Source of the DNA: Azospirillum humicireducens
GTDB lineage: Bacteria > Pseudomonadota > Alphaproteobacteria > Azospirillales > Azospirillaceae
Length of the DNA stretch: 64,000 nt
Reading direction: 5' to 3'
NCBI RefSeq assembly: GCF_001639105.2
Contig: NZ_CP015285.1
Coordinates: 2,596,501 to 2,660,500 of the forward strand
Shown: positions 36,859 through 51,495 of the stretch, piece by piece
How the letters are laid out: the number at the start of each line of letters is the position of its first letter
Position numbering within the stretch: position 1 is the stretch's first letter
Program-made: the position numbers and the translations under genes
The notes under the pieces: model-generated
What the model saw: only the letters and a program-made list of their open reading frames with translations
Told to the model about the DNA's origin: nothing
Databases searched by the model: none

Positions 36859-36881
36859 ATGCTGACAGTTTACGTCAGCAT
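36859..36881. promoter_or_regulatory. Inverted repeat, candidate operator of the WYL regulator
   Basis: ATGCTGAC (36859-36866) and GTCAGCAT (36874-36881) form an 8-bp inverted repeat with a 7-base AGTTTAC centre. It lies just before the VOC gene (start 36775) and 5 bp past the regulator's stop. It is the strongest dyad in the gap and has the CTGAC..GTCAG form described for other YafY/WYL targets. Confidence 0.5.
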
Positions 36882-36885
36882 TGTT

Positions 36886-37596
36886 TTACCGCTGCGGAAT
36901 GCCCTCCGCCGCGCGCCACTCCTTCAGCATCGCCTGCCGGCGGCGGGGATAACGGATGCCGCTGACGGTCAATGCCAGGATGCGGTCGGTGCGGAAGTGA
37001 CGGAAGGATTGACGCAGTTCGCACCACGCCACCATCACCCGCACCCGGTCGAAGAAGCCGAGCGCGAAGGGCCAGACCATGCGCCGGCTTTCCGTACCGT
37101 CGCGGTCGCGATAGGCGATCTCCAGCTTGCGTTCGCCGCGGATGGCGGTGCGGATGGTCGCCAGCTCGGCATCCCCGGCGGAAACGCCGTTACCGCCTCC
37201 GGCGATGGGTTCGCCCGGACCCACCAGCAGGGCGGAACCGTCCAGCCCCTCCCGCCTGTCCGGCGGCAGCACCGCTGCGATCTTGGCGAGCGCATTGCGT
37301 GCCGCCCCGCCCAGCCGGCTGTCGCCGCGGTCCACCACCCAGCGCGACCCCAGCACCAGCGCCTCCAGCTCCTCCTCGGTGAACATCAGCGGCGGCAGCA
37401 GGAACCCCGCCCGCAGCAGATAGCCCACCCCCGGCTCCCCCTCGATCATCGCGCCCTGCGCCTGCAGCGTGGCGATGTCGCGATAGAGCGTACGCAGGCT
37501 GACCCCCAGCTCATCGGCGAGCGAGCGGCCGCTGACCGGCTGCCGATGCCGCCGCAGAACCTGCATCAGATCGAGGAGACGTTCGGCGCGCGACAT
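36886..37596 (-). CDS. YafY-type HTH and WYL-domain transcriptional regulator
   Basis: A 236-residue DeoR-like regulator. The N-terminal winged helix is MSRAERLLDLMQVLRRHRQPVSGRSLADELGVSLRTLYRDIATLQ, and a WYL-type domain follows from about residue 140, with IAYRDRDGTESRRMVWPFALGFF. WYL domains sense nucleotides or nucleic acids in other proteins. It is upstream of and collinear with the VOC/EVE pair, which it may repress through the adjacent inverted repeat, and it diverges from an SDR gene. Confidence 0.9.
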   Translation of the reverse strand: MSRAERLLDLMQVLRRHRQPVSGRSLADELGVSLRTLYRDIATLQAQGAMIEGEPGVGYLLRAGFLLPPLMFTEEELEALVLGSRWVVDRGDSRLGGAARNALAKIAAVLPPDRREGLDGSALLVGPGEPIAGGGNGVSAGDAELATIRTAIRGERKLEIAYRDRDGTESRRMVWPFALGFFDRVRVMVAWCELRQSFRHFRTDRILALTVSGIRYPRRRQAMLKEWRAAEGIPQR

Positions 37597-37711
37597 GAAA
37601 CCGGAAGGCGAGGGATGGGAGCAGTGATGGAAGGCAGTGCTGGTTCAGCCTGTTCACCCACTTCAGGCAAGCATACTGTCGCGCTGGTTGAGGCTCAATC
37701 CAGAGGGACTC

Positions 37712-38446
37712 ATGAAAACCATTCTCATCACCGGCGGCGGGCGCGGGATCGGGAAGGCCACCGCTCTGTTGGCCGGCAGTCGCGGCTGGTCGGTCGGCAT
37801 CAATTATGTCGGCAACGAAGCCGCCGCCCGTGAGACGGCCGACGTGGTGCGGGCGGCGGGCGGGCGGGCAGTGACGCTCCGGGGCGACGTGGCGGTCGAG
37901 GCGGATGTCGTCGCCATGTTCGAGGCGGCGGAGCAGCAGCTCGGGCCGCTCGACGGCGTGGTGGTGAACGCCGGCATCGTCGCACCATCCTGCCCCTTGA
38001 CCGAAATGAGCGCCGAGCGGATGCGCCGGGTGTTCGAGGTGAACGTCTTCGGGGCCTATCTGTGTGCGCGGGAGAGTGCGCGCCGTCTGGCACCGCGGGG
38101 GGCCGGGTCGATCGTTCTGATGTCCTCCGCGGCGGCCCGGCTCGGTTCGCCCTTCGAGTATGTGGACTATGCCGGATCGAAGGCGGCGTTGGACACGTTG
38201 ACGGTCGGGCTGTCGAAAGAGTTGGGACCGCAGGGTGTCCGCGTCAACGCGATCCGCCCCGGTTTGATCGATACGGAGATTCACGCCAGCGGAGGCCAGC
38301 CCGGCCGCGCACAGCGCCTGGGCGTCAACGCTCCGCTCGGGCGGGCCGGGCGGGCGGAGGAGGTGGCCGAGGCCGCCGTCTGGCTGCTGAGCGATGCCGC
38401 GTCCTACACGACCGGCGCGATCCTTGACGTATCCGGCGGGCGCTGA
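37712..38446 (+). CDS. Short-chain dehydrogenase/reductase
   Basis: A 244-residue classical SDR. The cofactor motif TGGGRGIGKA is near residues 8-17, NAGIV supplies the structural NAG, and the catalytic Ser-Tyr-Lys are in MSSAAARLG and YAGSKAAL, with a C-terminal GAILDVSGGR. Substrate unknown; similar proteins are annotated as 3-oxoacyl-ACP reductases or glucose dehydrogenases. CAGAGGGA precedes ATG 37712. It is divergent from the WYL regulator and ends at a strong terminator. Confidence 0.9.
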   Translation: MKTILITGGGRGIGKATALLAGSRGWSVGINYVGNEAAARETADVVRAAGGRAVTLRGDVAVEADVVAMFEAAEQQLGPLDGVVVNAGIVAPSCPLTEMSAERMRRVFEVNVFGAYLCARESARRLAPRGAGSIVLMSSAAARLGSPFEYVDYAGSKAALDTLTVGLSKELGPQGVRVNAIRPGLIDTEIHASGGQPGRAQRLGVNAPLGRAGRAEEVAEAAVWLLSDAASYTTGAILDVSGGR

Positions 38447-38461
38447 CGGCACCGCAGAAAG

Positions 38462-38496
38462 AAAAAAGCCCCGGCTCCTGCGAGCCGGGGCTTTTT
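38462..38496. terminator. Bidirectional terminator between SDR gene and pnp
   Basis: AAAAGCCCCGGCTC (38464-38477) pairs perfectly with GAGCCGGGGCTTTT (38482-38495), with an A run before and a T run after. It can end both the SDR transcript and the pnp transcript. Confidence 0.95.
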
Positions 38497-38521
38497 CGTT
38501 ATCCAAACCGGAAGAGACGGA

Positions 38522-40633
<2,112 letters not shown>

Positions 40634-40779
40634 GGATTTTTTCCTTCCATCCGACACCCTGCAACGGCCGGATTGCCGCCCAAGGCCGGGGCCATCGGTC
40701 GTAGGACCCCGCGAGAAAACTGGAGATGTGGTGTTCGACAACAGGAATGAACGAATCAAGATAGAGGCGCCGCGGATGC

Positions 40780-40813
40780 AAAAAAGGCCGGTCCCCGAAT
40801 GATCGGGCCGGCC
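40780..40813 (-). terminator. Strong terminator upstream of pnp
   Basis: On the minus strand GGCCGG-CCCGA pairs with TCGGG-CCGGCC, one or two bases unpaired, followed by six T. Its position after rpsO and before pnp means that most pnp message must start downstream of it or read through it. Confidence 0.85.
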
Positions 40814-40923
40814 TGTCCGTTACGAAACGCTCAAGATCGAGTTTCTATTGCCAATAACCAATGAGGTGTTCCGGAACGATACAGGTGGATGAAAACTTCA
40901 TGCTGCGCTGGACTGGAAGGAAA

Positions 40924-40945
40924 CCCCCGGCCGCTGGACCGGGGG
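40924..40945 (-). terminator. Hairpin after rpsO
   Basis: CCCCCGG (40924-40930) pairs with CCGGGGG (40939-40945). The minus-strand tail is TTTCCTTCC, a weak T-tract. It lies 33 bp past the rpsO stop. Confidence 0.6.
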
Positions 40946-40978
40946 AACCCAAACCCGTCAGTGGAACAACGCGGCTTG

Positions 40979-41248
40979 TTAGCGGCGCAGGCCCAGACGC
41001 TCGATCAGAGCGGCGTAGCGCGACTGATCCTTCTTCTTCAGGTAGTCGAGCAGACGGCGGCGCTGACCGACCATCACCAGCAGACCACGGCGGGAGTGGA
41101 AGTCCTTCTTGTGGCCCTTCAGGTGATCCGTCAGGTTGCTGATGCGCTCCGTCAGGATCGACACCTGGACCTCGGGCGAACCGGTGTCGTTGGTGCCGCG
41201 GGAAAATTCCTTGATCAGCTCTTGCTTGCGCTCGGGCGTAATCGACAT
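40979..41248 (-). CDS. rpsO: 30S ribosomal protein S15
   Basis: S15 (89 residues) binds the central domain of 16S rRNA early in assembly. It has the family features of [21 protein letters not shown] and [26 protein letters not shown] precedes ATG 41248 closely. It sits between truB and pnp in the standard order, and S15 commonly represses its own translation. Confidence 0.98.
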   Translation of the reverse strand: MSITPERKQELIKEFSRGTNDTGSPEVQVSILTERISNLTDHLKGHKKDFHSRRGLLVMVGQRRRLLDYLKKKDQSRYAALIERLGLRR

Positions 41249-41262
41249 CGGGGTCTCCTAAA

Positions 41263-42204
41263 TCACGTGAGGTTGAGCACGCGCACCGGACGGACCTCCG
41301 CCCCCTCGACACGGGCCAACGCCACCGGCGTTCCGCCGAAAAGCGCAATGACGGTGCCATCCCCACCGTCAGCACCCTGAACCGCCATCAGGCGGTCACG
41401 GTCCTGCCGGGTGAGGAGAGCGACCGTCTGGCCGTGCCTCAGTCGGTGCGCTTCCGCTTCCGTCAGGGCCAGCGCCGGGATGTCGTCCAGCGCGGTCTCG
41501 ATCGGCAACAGAAGTCGTTCGACGGCCGCACCTTGCTCCATGGCGGCCAGTTCGTCCAGGGAAATCGCGCGCTCCAGCGTGAAGGACCCGACGCGCAGAC
41601 GGCGCAGCAGCCCGACATGGCCGACCGTGCCGAGCGCTTCCGACAGGTCGCGGGCCAGCGAGCGGACATAGGTCCCCTTGCCGCAATCGACCTCGAACAC
41701 CGCATGGTCGGCGTCCGGCTCCTCGACCAGCTCGAAACGGTCGATGCGCACGGTGCGGGCGGCCAGATCGACCGCATCGCCTTCGCGCGCGATGTCGTAG
41801 GCGCGCTCGCCGTCGATCTTGATGGCGCAGAACTGCGGCGGAACCTGCTGGATCTCGCCCAGGAAGGCGGGCAGGGCGGCGCGGATCGCCTCGGTCGTCG
41901 GCCGGTGGTCCGAGCGGGCGACCACCTCGCCCTCGCGGTCGTCGGTGGTGGTGCGCTCGCCCCAGCGGATGGAGAAACGGTAGGTCTTGGCGCCGTCCAT
42001 GGCATAGGAGACGGTCTTGGTCGCCTCGCCCAGCGCGATCGGCAGGATGCCGGTCGCCAGCGGGTCCAGCGTGCCGCCATGCCCGGCCTTCTCGGCGTTC
42101 AGCAGGCGGCGCACCTTCGACAGCGCCTGGGTGGAGGTCATGCCTTCCGGCTTGTCCAGCACCACCCAGCCATGGATCGGCGTGCCCTTGCGCTTACGAG
42201 CCAC
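41263..42204 (-). CDS. truB: tRNA pseudouridine(55) synthase
   Basis: TruB makes pseudouridine 55 in the T loop of tRNAs. The 313-residue protein has GWVVLDKPEGMTST near residues 12-25 and the catalytic aspartate 47 in GHGGTLDPLATG, with a C-terminal PUA-like domain. The start is GTG 42204 (GGGGCGG upstream), which overlaps the rbfA end by 11 bp; the longer upstream frame is the rbfA acidic tail read in another frame. Confidence 0.95.
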   Translation of the reverse strand: MARKRKGTPIHGWVVLDKPEGMTSTQALSKVRRLLNAEKAGHGGTLDPLATGILPIALGEATKTVSYAMDGAKTYRFSIRWGERTTTDDREGEVVARSDHRPTTEAIRAALPAFLGEIQQVPPQFCAIKIDGERAYDIAREGDAVDLAARTVRIDRFELVEEPDADHAVFEVDCGKGTYVRSLARDLSEALGTVGHVGLLRRLRVGSFTLERAISLDELAAMEQGAAVERLLLPIETALDDIPALALTEAEAHRLRHGQTVALLTRQDRDRLMAVQGADGGDGTVIALFGGTPVALARVEGAEVRPVRVLNLT

Positions 42205-42787
42205 GACGGCCGCCCCGGCTCTCGTCGTCGCTTTCGCCCTTATCTTCGTCGTCGAGCATCGCCCGGTCGTCGTCGAGGTCGTCGTCCTCATCCGCCTCGT
42301 CGGGGCCGAGATCGTCATCTTCGTCCCAGGAATCGTCCTCATCCTCGTCATGGTCGTCGTCGCCGTTGACGCGGCTCAGGGGATGGCCGCTCAGGTCGCG
42401 GGCGACTTCCGGGCTGTGCAGGATGCTGTCGATGCGGTGGGCGTAGTCGAAGGAGGTGTCGCCCTCGAAGCTCAGCGTCGGGGCGTGGCGCAGGTTGACC
42501 ATGCGCGCGACCTGTCCGCGCAGGAAGGCGGCGGCCCGCTTCAGGGCGACCTGGGCCTCCTCCATCCGTTCGCCGCCCAGCGTCGAATAGAAGACGGTGG
42601 CGTTCGACAGGTCCGGGCTGATCCGCACCTCGGTGACCGTGACGTTCAGCGAGGCCAGCTCGGGATCGTGGAAGTCCCCCCGGCGGAACAGATCGGCCAG
42701 GGCGTGGCGCAACTCCTCGCCGACGCGCAGTTGCCGTTGGGACGGGGGCTTGCCGGCGATGAACGCGCCGCGCTTCTTGCTGGCCAT
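42194..42787 (-). CDS. rbfA: Ribosome-binding factor A with long acidic tail
   Basis: RbfA matures the 30S subunit and the 5' end of 16S rRNA. Residues 15-135 are a normal RbfA KH fold, with VTVTEVRISPDLSNATVFYS and HAPTLSFEGDTSFDYAHRID. Residues 141-190 are a tail with about 32 Asp/Glu in 48 positions, ending RGGRRGS, well beyond the usual length of about 120-130. The tail was not resolved as any domain. It overlaps truB. Confidence 0.93.
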   Translation of the reverse strand: MASKKRGAFIAGKPPSQRQLRVGEELRHALADLFRRGDFHDPELASLNVTVTEVRISPDLSNATVFYSTLGGERMEEAQVALKRAAAFLRGQVARMVNLRHAPTLSFEGDTSFDYAHRIDSILHSPEVARDLSGHPLSRVNGDDDHDEDEDDSWDEDDDLGPDEADEDDDLDDDRAMLDDEDKGESDDESRGGRRGS

Positions 42788-42973
42788 GATACGTGTCTTT
42801 CGTCGATGTCTGGCGCCGGGCCGATTCAGCTCTCCGGCCGATCACACACATATGGGAGCCGCCGGTCTCCCACCTCAACCGCCTCCCACCGAGCGGAGGC
42901 AGGGTGGTGGCGATCACCCCAATATAGGAACAGGGCGCAGGACTGATCCCGCGCCCCTAAAAGCGAAGAAGGC

Positions 42974-43014
42974 CGCCCGATCCGTCCCGGCCGGATGCCG
43001 GAAGGGATCGGGCG
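42974..43014 (-). terminator. Hairpin after infB
   Basis: CGCCCGATCC (42974-42983) pairs with GGATCGGGCG (43005-43014). On the minus strand a T-containing TTCTTCGCTTTTA tail follows. It lies 12 bp past the infB stop and 187 bp before the rbfA start, so rbfA-truB may have an additional promoter. Confidence 0.7.
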
Positions 43015-43025
43015 AACCGAACAGG

Positions 43026-45896
<2,871 letters not shown>

Positions 45897-45917
45897 CGGT
45901 TCCCGAATGGTCAGACG

Positions 45918-46718
45918 TTACATCGCAGGCCGGCCGGCCGTATCGCCGACTCCCAAGCCCTTATCAGATTCCTGGTGCGCGTCCCGGTCCCCAAGGGGAC
46001 CTTTCAGGTCCAGGTTCCCAAGGGGACCTTTCAGCCCCCTCAGGCGTGCCGCATCGCGGGCCAGCCCTGCGGCCAGCCTGCCTCGCGCCACCACGGCGTG
46101 CACCGCGTGATCGCGTCCGAGCGCCGCGGCCAAGGCCGAGGACTGGAACAGATCGATCACCGGCAGCGACGGCGCGAGCGCCGTCACCTTGCCGCGTTGG
46201 TCCAGCGAGCCGTCCGCGGCTTCGACCAGCAGGGCCGGCGGGGGACCCGCACGGCCGACCTGGTTGGCCCTCAACGCCTCGCGCACCTTCTCGTACCCCG
46301 CCAGGACGTGGCCGGCACGGCGGGCAAGGCCCAACGCATGCAGACAACGGCGTTCCAGCAGCCGTTCCAGCCTTTCGGCCAGATCTGGCGGTAGCTTCAC
46401 CGCCCGACGGGCCGCCTTGGCGAAAACGGATTTGCCCAAGGCCTTCGCCAGGGCATCCCGGTCGGCCGTGACCCAAAGGCCGCGGCCGGGCAGACGTTCC
46501 TCCAGGTCGGGAACCACCTCGCCGTCGGGGCCGATCACGAAGCGGATCATGCTCTCCTTCGGCCCCACCGTGCCCGACGCGATGCAGCGGCGCAGAGGCC
46601 CCTTCTCGTCGTCGGCCGGCAGGCGGTCCGTCCCGGCACCGTCGTCCGGTGCTAATTCCTGATCCGGCACCGCATCCGCGGCGGCGGTCGGTGTCCGTTC
46701 GTCGTTCCGTTCGGTCAT
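45918..46718 (-). CDS. YlxR/DUF448 and L7Ae-like RNA-binding protein
   Basis: A 266-residue two-domain protein. The YlxR-type domain (residues 40-105) begins with RRCIASGTVGPKESMIRFV and GRGLWV. An L7Ae-like region (about 110-215) has LHALGLARRAGHVLAGYEKV. The C-terminal tail contains a near-duplicated nonapeptide, LKGPLGNLD and LKGPLGDRD, from a 27-bp DNA repeat. The two domains are separate genes in many bacteria. It lies between nusA and infB, as usual. Confidence 0.9.
   Translation of the reverse strand: MTERNDERTPTAAADAVPDQELAPDDGAGTDRLPADDEKGPLRRCIASGTVGPKESMIRFVIGPDGEVVPDLEERLPGRGLWVTADRDALAKALGKSVFAKAARRAVKLPPDLAERLERLLERRCLHALGLARRAGHVLAGYEKVREALRANQVGRAGPPPALLVEAADGSLDQRGKVTALAPSLPVIDLFQSSALAAALGRDHAVHAVVARGRLAAGLARDAARLRGLKGPLGNLDLKGPLGDRDAHQESDKGLGVGDTAGRPAM
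45986..46034. repeat. Two-copy 27-bp tandem repeat in the ylxR tail
   Basis: GGTCCCCAAGGGGACCTTTCAG (45986-46007) and GGTTCCCAAGGGGACC... (46013-46034) match at 21 of 22 positions with a 27-bp period, so the repeat preserves the reading frame and gives nine-residue repeats. Each unit also has an internal dyad (GGTCCCC/GGGGACC). Confidence 0.8.
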
Positions 46719-46792
46719 CCGATCGTCATCCGCTCGCGCGGTCCCGAATAATCGTTCCTGTCGGGCGTAGTTCCAACCGGCATTGCTGCCGG

Positions 46793-48364
46793 TCAGGCCT
46801 GCGCGCCCTGACCATCGGCATTGCCGTCGGCCGAACCGTTGGTGGCCGGAGCCGCGGCGGCGCCGTCCTGTTCCTCACCCTCGAACCAGTGGGCGCGCGC
46901 GGCCATGATGATCGCGTTCGCCTCCTCTTCCGAGGGAGCGTCCTTGGCGCCGTCCTTGCTCAGGATCTCGACCAGCTCGTCGCCGGCCAGATCGGCCAGA
47001 TCGTCCAGCGTCTTCACGCCGTTCTCACCCAGCTTCACCAGCTGCGTGGCGCTGAAGCCGGTCAGCTCGGCGACGATGTCCTCGACGCCCAGCTCAAGAC
47101 GGCGCTCGTTCGCCTGCTCGTCCTGAACTTCCAGGAAGGCGAGGGCGCGCTGCTTCAGCTCGTCGGCGACCGACTCGTCGAAACCTTCGATTTCGGCCAG
47201 TTCCTCGGTCTCGACGAAGGCGATCTCCTCGACCGAGGTGAAGCCTTCGGCCACCAGCAGGTGGGCGATCACGTCGTCGACGTCCAGCGCCTGCATGAAC
47301 AGGGCGGAGCGGCTGTGGATTTCCTCGGACCGGCGCTCCGACTCCTCCTGTTCGGTGAGGATGTCGATGTCCCAGCCAGTCAGCATCGAGGCGAGGCGCA
47401 CATTCTGGCCGCGGCGGCCGATGGCCAGCGACAGCTGGTCGTCTGGCACCACCACCTCGATGCGGCGGTTGTCGTCGTCGAGCACGACCTTGGCGACTTC
47501 GGCCGGGGCGAGCGCGTTGACGACGAAGGTCGCCGCCTCGCCCGACCACGGGATGATGTCGATCTTCTCGCCCTGCAGCTCGCCGACGACGGCCTGGACG
47601 CGGCTGCCGCGCATGCCGACGCAGGCACCGACCGGGTCGATCGAGCTGTCGTTGCTGTGGACGGCGATCTTCGCACGGCTGCCCGGATCGCGGGCGACCG
47701 CCCGGATCTCGATGATGCCGTCGTAGATTTCCGGCACTTCCTGGGCGAACAGCTTCGCCATGAACATGGGATGCGTGCGCGACAGGAAGATCTGGGGCCC
47801 GCGCGGTTCCTCGCGGACGTCGTAGATATAGGCGCGGACGCGGTCGCCGTTCTTGAAATGCTCGCGGGGCAGCAGCTCGTCGCGTCGCAGGATCGCTTCG
47901 GCGCGGCCCAGATCGACGGTGACGTTGCCGTACTCGACGCGCTTGACCAGACCGTTGACGATCTCGCCGTTGCGGTCCTTGTACTCGTTGAACTGGCGCT
48001 TGCGCTCGGCGTCGCGCACCTTCTGCACGATCACCTGCTTGGCGGTCTGGGCGGCGATGCGGCCGAAATCGATCGGAGGCAGCGGGTCGACCAGGAAATC
48101 GCCGATCTTGGCGCCGGCCTTGCGGCGCTGGGCGTAGGGCAGGGTGACCTGCGTCGCCTCGTTCTCCACCGTTTCGACCACCTCCAGGTGGCGCGTCAGA
48201 TGGATGTCGCCGGTCTTGCGGTCGATCCGGGCGCGGATGTCGTGCTCGTGGCCGTACTTGGAGCGGCCGGCCTTCTGAATCGCCTGCTCCATCGCCTCCA
48301 GGACTTCGTCCCGGTCGATGTTCTTTTCGCGGGCGACCGCGTCAGCGACTTGCAGCAATTCCAT
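46793..48364 (-). CDS. nusA: Transcription termination/antitermination protein NusA
   Basis: NusA modulates pausing, termination and antitermination of RNA polymerase. The 523-residue protein has the N-terminal RNAP-binding domain ([21 protein letters not shown]), S1 (about 130-200), two KH domains with [18 protein letters not shown] and [15 protein letters not shown], and two C-terminal helical repeats of the kind also found in alphaproteobacterial NusA. A low-complexity Ala/Gly/Asp tail follows. It is between rimP and ylxR. Confidence 0.97.
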   Translation of the reverse strand: MELLQVADAVAREKNIDRDEVLEAMEQAIQKAGRSKYGHEHDIRARIDRKTGDIHLTRHLEVVETVENEATQVTLPYAQRRKAGAKIGDFLVDPLPPIDFGRIAAQTAKQVIVQKVRDAERKRQFNEYKDRNGEIVNGLVKRVEYGNVTVDLGRAEAILRRDELLPREHFKNGDRVRAYIYDVREEPRGPQIFLSRTHPMFMAKLFAQEVPEIYDGIIEIRAVARDPGSRAKIAVHSNDSSIDPVGACVGMRGSRVQAVVGELQGEKIDIIPWSGEAATFVVNALAPAEVAKVVLDDDNRRIEVVVPDDQLSLAIGRRGQNVRLASMLTGWDIDILTEQEESERRSEEIHSRSALFMQALDVDDVIAHLLVAEGFTSVEEIAFVETEELAEIEGFDESVADELKQRALAFLEVQDEQANERRLELGVEDIVAELTGFSATQLVKLGENGVKTLDDLADLAGDELVEILSKDGAKDAPSEEEANAIIMAARAHWFEGEEQDGAAAAPATNGSADGNADGQGAQA

Positions 48365-48492
48365 CCGTTACACTTCCTGGCTCGGTCTTGTGTGATGCCG
48401 GTCTTGCGTGATGTCCGGTCGTCTCGGCGGGATGTCGGTTCGGCTTTCGGGGGCGGGCATCCTGTCGGCGTGTCCTTGGCGGACCCCGGCCG

Positions 48493-48993
48493 TCAGTTCT
48501 GCGGGCCCTCCTGCTGCTCCTGGCTGGCGCGGATCAACTCGTCCGTCAGCACCAGCTTGGCGCGCAGGATGTTGTCGAACTCCAGCCGGGCCGGTCCCTG
48601 TTCGGTATCGACGCATACGAGGCCGTCCTCGACGCCCTTCAGCATGCCCTTGAAACGCTTGCGGCCATCGATGGCCATGCGGCTCTCCAGCCGGGCTTCG
48701 AAGCCGGCGAAGCGCTCGAAATCCTTGAGGCGGGTCAGCGGCCGGTCGATGCCGGGCGAGCTGACCTCCAGCGTGTAGGCTTCGCGGATCGGGTCTTCCA
48801 CGTCCAGCAGGGCCGAGACGGAACGGCTGATGTCGGCACAATCCTCGACGGTCATGGGCGCGCCGTCGGCGCGCTCCGCCATGATCTGGAGAACCGACCG
48901 CTGGCCGCCTGAGATCTGAACGCGCACGACCTCATAGCCCATGGCTTCGACCGACGGCGTGATGATCTGTTCGATGCGACCTGTAGCGTCCAT
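48493..48993 (-). CDS. rimP: Ribosome maturation factor RimP
   Basis: RimP assists 30S assembly. The 166-residue protein begins with the family helix RIEQIITPSVEAMGYEVVRVQ and has the SSPGIDRPLTRLKDFERFAG motif. ATG 48993 is set right after AGGTGG, the best ribosome binding site here; an upstream in-frame ATG (49083) would run through the terminator. It heads rimP-nusA-ylxR-infB-rbfA-truB-rpsO-pnp. Confidence 0.95.
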   Translation of the reverse strand: MDATGRIEQIITPSVEAMGYEVVRVQISGGQRSVLQIMAERADGAPMTVEDCADISRSVSALLDVEDPIREAYTLEVSSPGIDRPLTRLKDFERFAGFEARLESRMAIDGRKRFKGMLKGVEDGLVCVDTEQGPARLEFDNILRAKLVLTDELIRASQEQQEGPQN

Positions 48994-49081
48994 TCCACCT
49001 GACCCAAAGCCTGCGGCCGGGATCGAACCGGACGAGGTTTCCACAACAGAAGGTTCAACAAGCGCGCGCTTCCACACGCTC

Positions 49082-49109
49082 ATAAAAAAATAAGTGGGCA
49101 AAAGCCCAC
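49082..49109 (-). terminator. Rho-independent terminator after trmB
   Basis: On the minus strand GTGGGC-TTTT-GCCCAC is followed by TTATTTTTTT. The hairpin lies 149 bp past the trmB stop and 89 bp before rimP, so it insulates the rimP operon from metK-trmB transcription. Confidence 0.9.
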
Positions 49110-49257
49110 CCGCAAAGCGTCTCGCCGGCCCGGTTGCCCGGGCCGCCGATCCGTATGGGTTCTCAGAGGGTGAATATAGCCATTCCAACCGATGCCGCAA
49201 GCCTTTTCCGGGCCGATCATCGTAACCGGCCGGATTCTCAAGCGGAGCGGGTATGCG

Positions 49258-49980
49258 TCAGCGCCGCGGGCGGCGGACGAAGCGCATGAAGACCGGCTTG
49301 CGGCCGGCGGCAACGGCCTTCTCCTCGTAGCGGGTCGCCGGCCAGTCCTCTGGGCGGATGCGCCAGTCCGACGGGCGGCGCGCCGTCCATTCGAAATCGG
49401 GATGCTTCACCGTGTGTTCGAGCATCCAGCGCACCAGACCCATGTCGTCGCTGGCCAGCCGCAGCTCGGCGCCATCCTTCAGCACGCGGGCCAACCGCGG
49501 CAGGTTCTCCGGTCCGATGAAGCGGCGGTCGGCATGGCGCTTCTTCGGCCAGGGGTCGGCGAAGAGAACGAAGGCGCGGCCGATGGAGGCGTCGGGCAGG
49601 GCGTCCAGCAGCGGCCGGGCGTCGTCGGGCTGGATGCGGACGTTGCTCAACCCGCCGTCCTCGACCATGCCCAGCAGGCCGGCGATGCCGTTGAGGAAGG
49701 GTTCGGCGCCGATGATGCCGACATCCGGATTGCGCCCGGCCTGCCAGGCGAGATGATGTCCCATGCCGAACCCGATCTCCAGCCAGACCTCCCGTTTCGG
49801 GCCGTCGAACAGGCCGGCCGGGTCCAGCCGGTCGCCGGGCTTCGGCAGCGCGATCTGAAGCTGCGGCAGCAGGGTATCGATCAGCTCCGTCCGGCGTTTG
49901 CGCAGCGGCCGGCCCTTGCGGCGCCCGAACAGGCGGTTGGAGCTTTCGGAAAGGGATCCGGAGGTGCTGTCGTCGGTCAT
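49258..49980 (-). CDS. trmB: tRNA (guanine-N7-)-methyltransferase TrmB
   Basis: TrmB forms m7G46 in tRNA. The 240-residue protein has the SAM motif EIGFGMGHH near residues 79-87, the FVLFADPWPKKRH signature and a C-terminal arginine-rich end. ATG 49980 gives MTDDSTSG; the longer frame would add a metK-intergenic stretch. It starts 108 bp after metK. Confidence 0.95.
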   Translation of the reverse strand: MTDDSTSGSLSESSNRLFGRRKGRPLRKRRTELIDTLLPQLQIALPKPGDRLDPAGLFDGPKREVWLEIGFGMGHHLAWQAGRNPDVGIIGAEPFLNGIAGLLGMVEDGGLSNVRIQPDDARPLLDALPDASIGRAFVLFADPWPKKRHADRRFIGPENLPRLARVLKDGAELRLASDDMGLVRWMLEHTVKHPDFEWTARRPSDWRIRPEDWPATRYEEKAVAAGRKPVFMRFVRRPRR

Positions 49981-50088
49981 GTCGGAACGCTGCGTGAAAA
50001 TGAGGAAAGCGCAAAAGAAAGCAGGGGCCGTTTCCAGCCCCTGCCGTCTTTTCCGCATCGGCTGCGGATATTATGCCGCGAAGGCGCC

Positions 50089-51258
<1,170 letters not shown>

Positions 51259-51308
51259 GGGAAACCTCGGCATTCGGCGGCACGCTATTTCATGAGCCGA
51301 AACGGCAG

Positions 51309-51350
51309 ACCGGTACAGCGGCCGCAGACACCGGTCCAAAACCGGTTTTG
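51309..51350. promoter_or_regulatory. ACCGGT motifs and palindrome upstream of metK
   Basis: Three ACCGGT palindromes start at 51309, 51330 and 51341, 21 and 11 bp apart, roughly two and one helical turns. The last is the centre of a perfect 14-bp palindrome CAAAACCGGTTTTG (51337-51350). On the minus strand TTGACC or TTGTCA overlaps could serve as -35 elements. This is a candidate operator for metK, possibly for the adjacent XRE regulator. Confidence 0.45.
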
Positions 51351-51495
51351 ACAAGGAATTCACCCGCGGTCAAGAAGACTACCAGCGGTAAAGCAACGGA
51401 CCGATCAGCGCACACGCCACACGAAGGGGGAGCGCGGCTGCGCCGCACCATCCCCATTCGGTGGGTATCGCACGCTTTGCGTCAACCGGCAGGAT

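Larger units (their letters stand above)
40634..40978 (-). promoter_or_regulatory. rpsO-pnp intergenic region and pnp leader
   Basis: The 345 bp between the rpsO stop and the pnp start contain no gene. Going in transcription order they hold the rpsO hairpins (40924-40945 and 40780-40813), then about 145 bp to the pnp start with few features beyond a GGCCGG-containing dyad near 40672-40690. pnp of E. coli has its own promoter and an autoregulated leader in this position; the same is likely here but not shown. Confidence 0.5.

Noticed and set aside
41261..41275. TCACGTGA before truB as a sixth parS
   Set aside because: Only the central 8 bp match; both outer arms differ from consensus.
49018..49030. 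Possible tRNA T-loop (GGTTCGATCC) upstream of rimP, where some bacteria have a tRNA gene
   Set aside because: No acceptor, D or anticodon arm could be folded around it.
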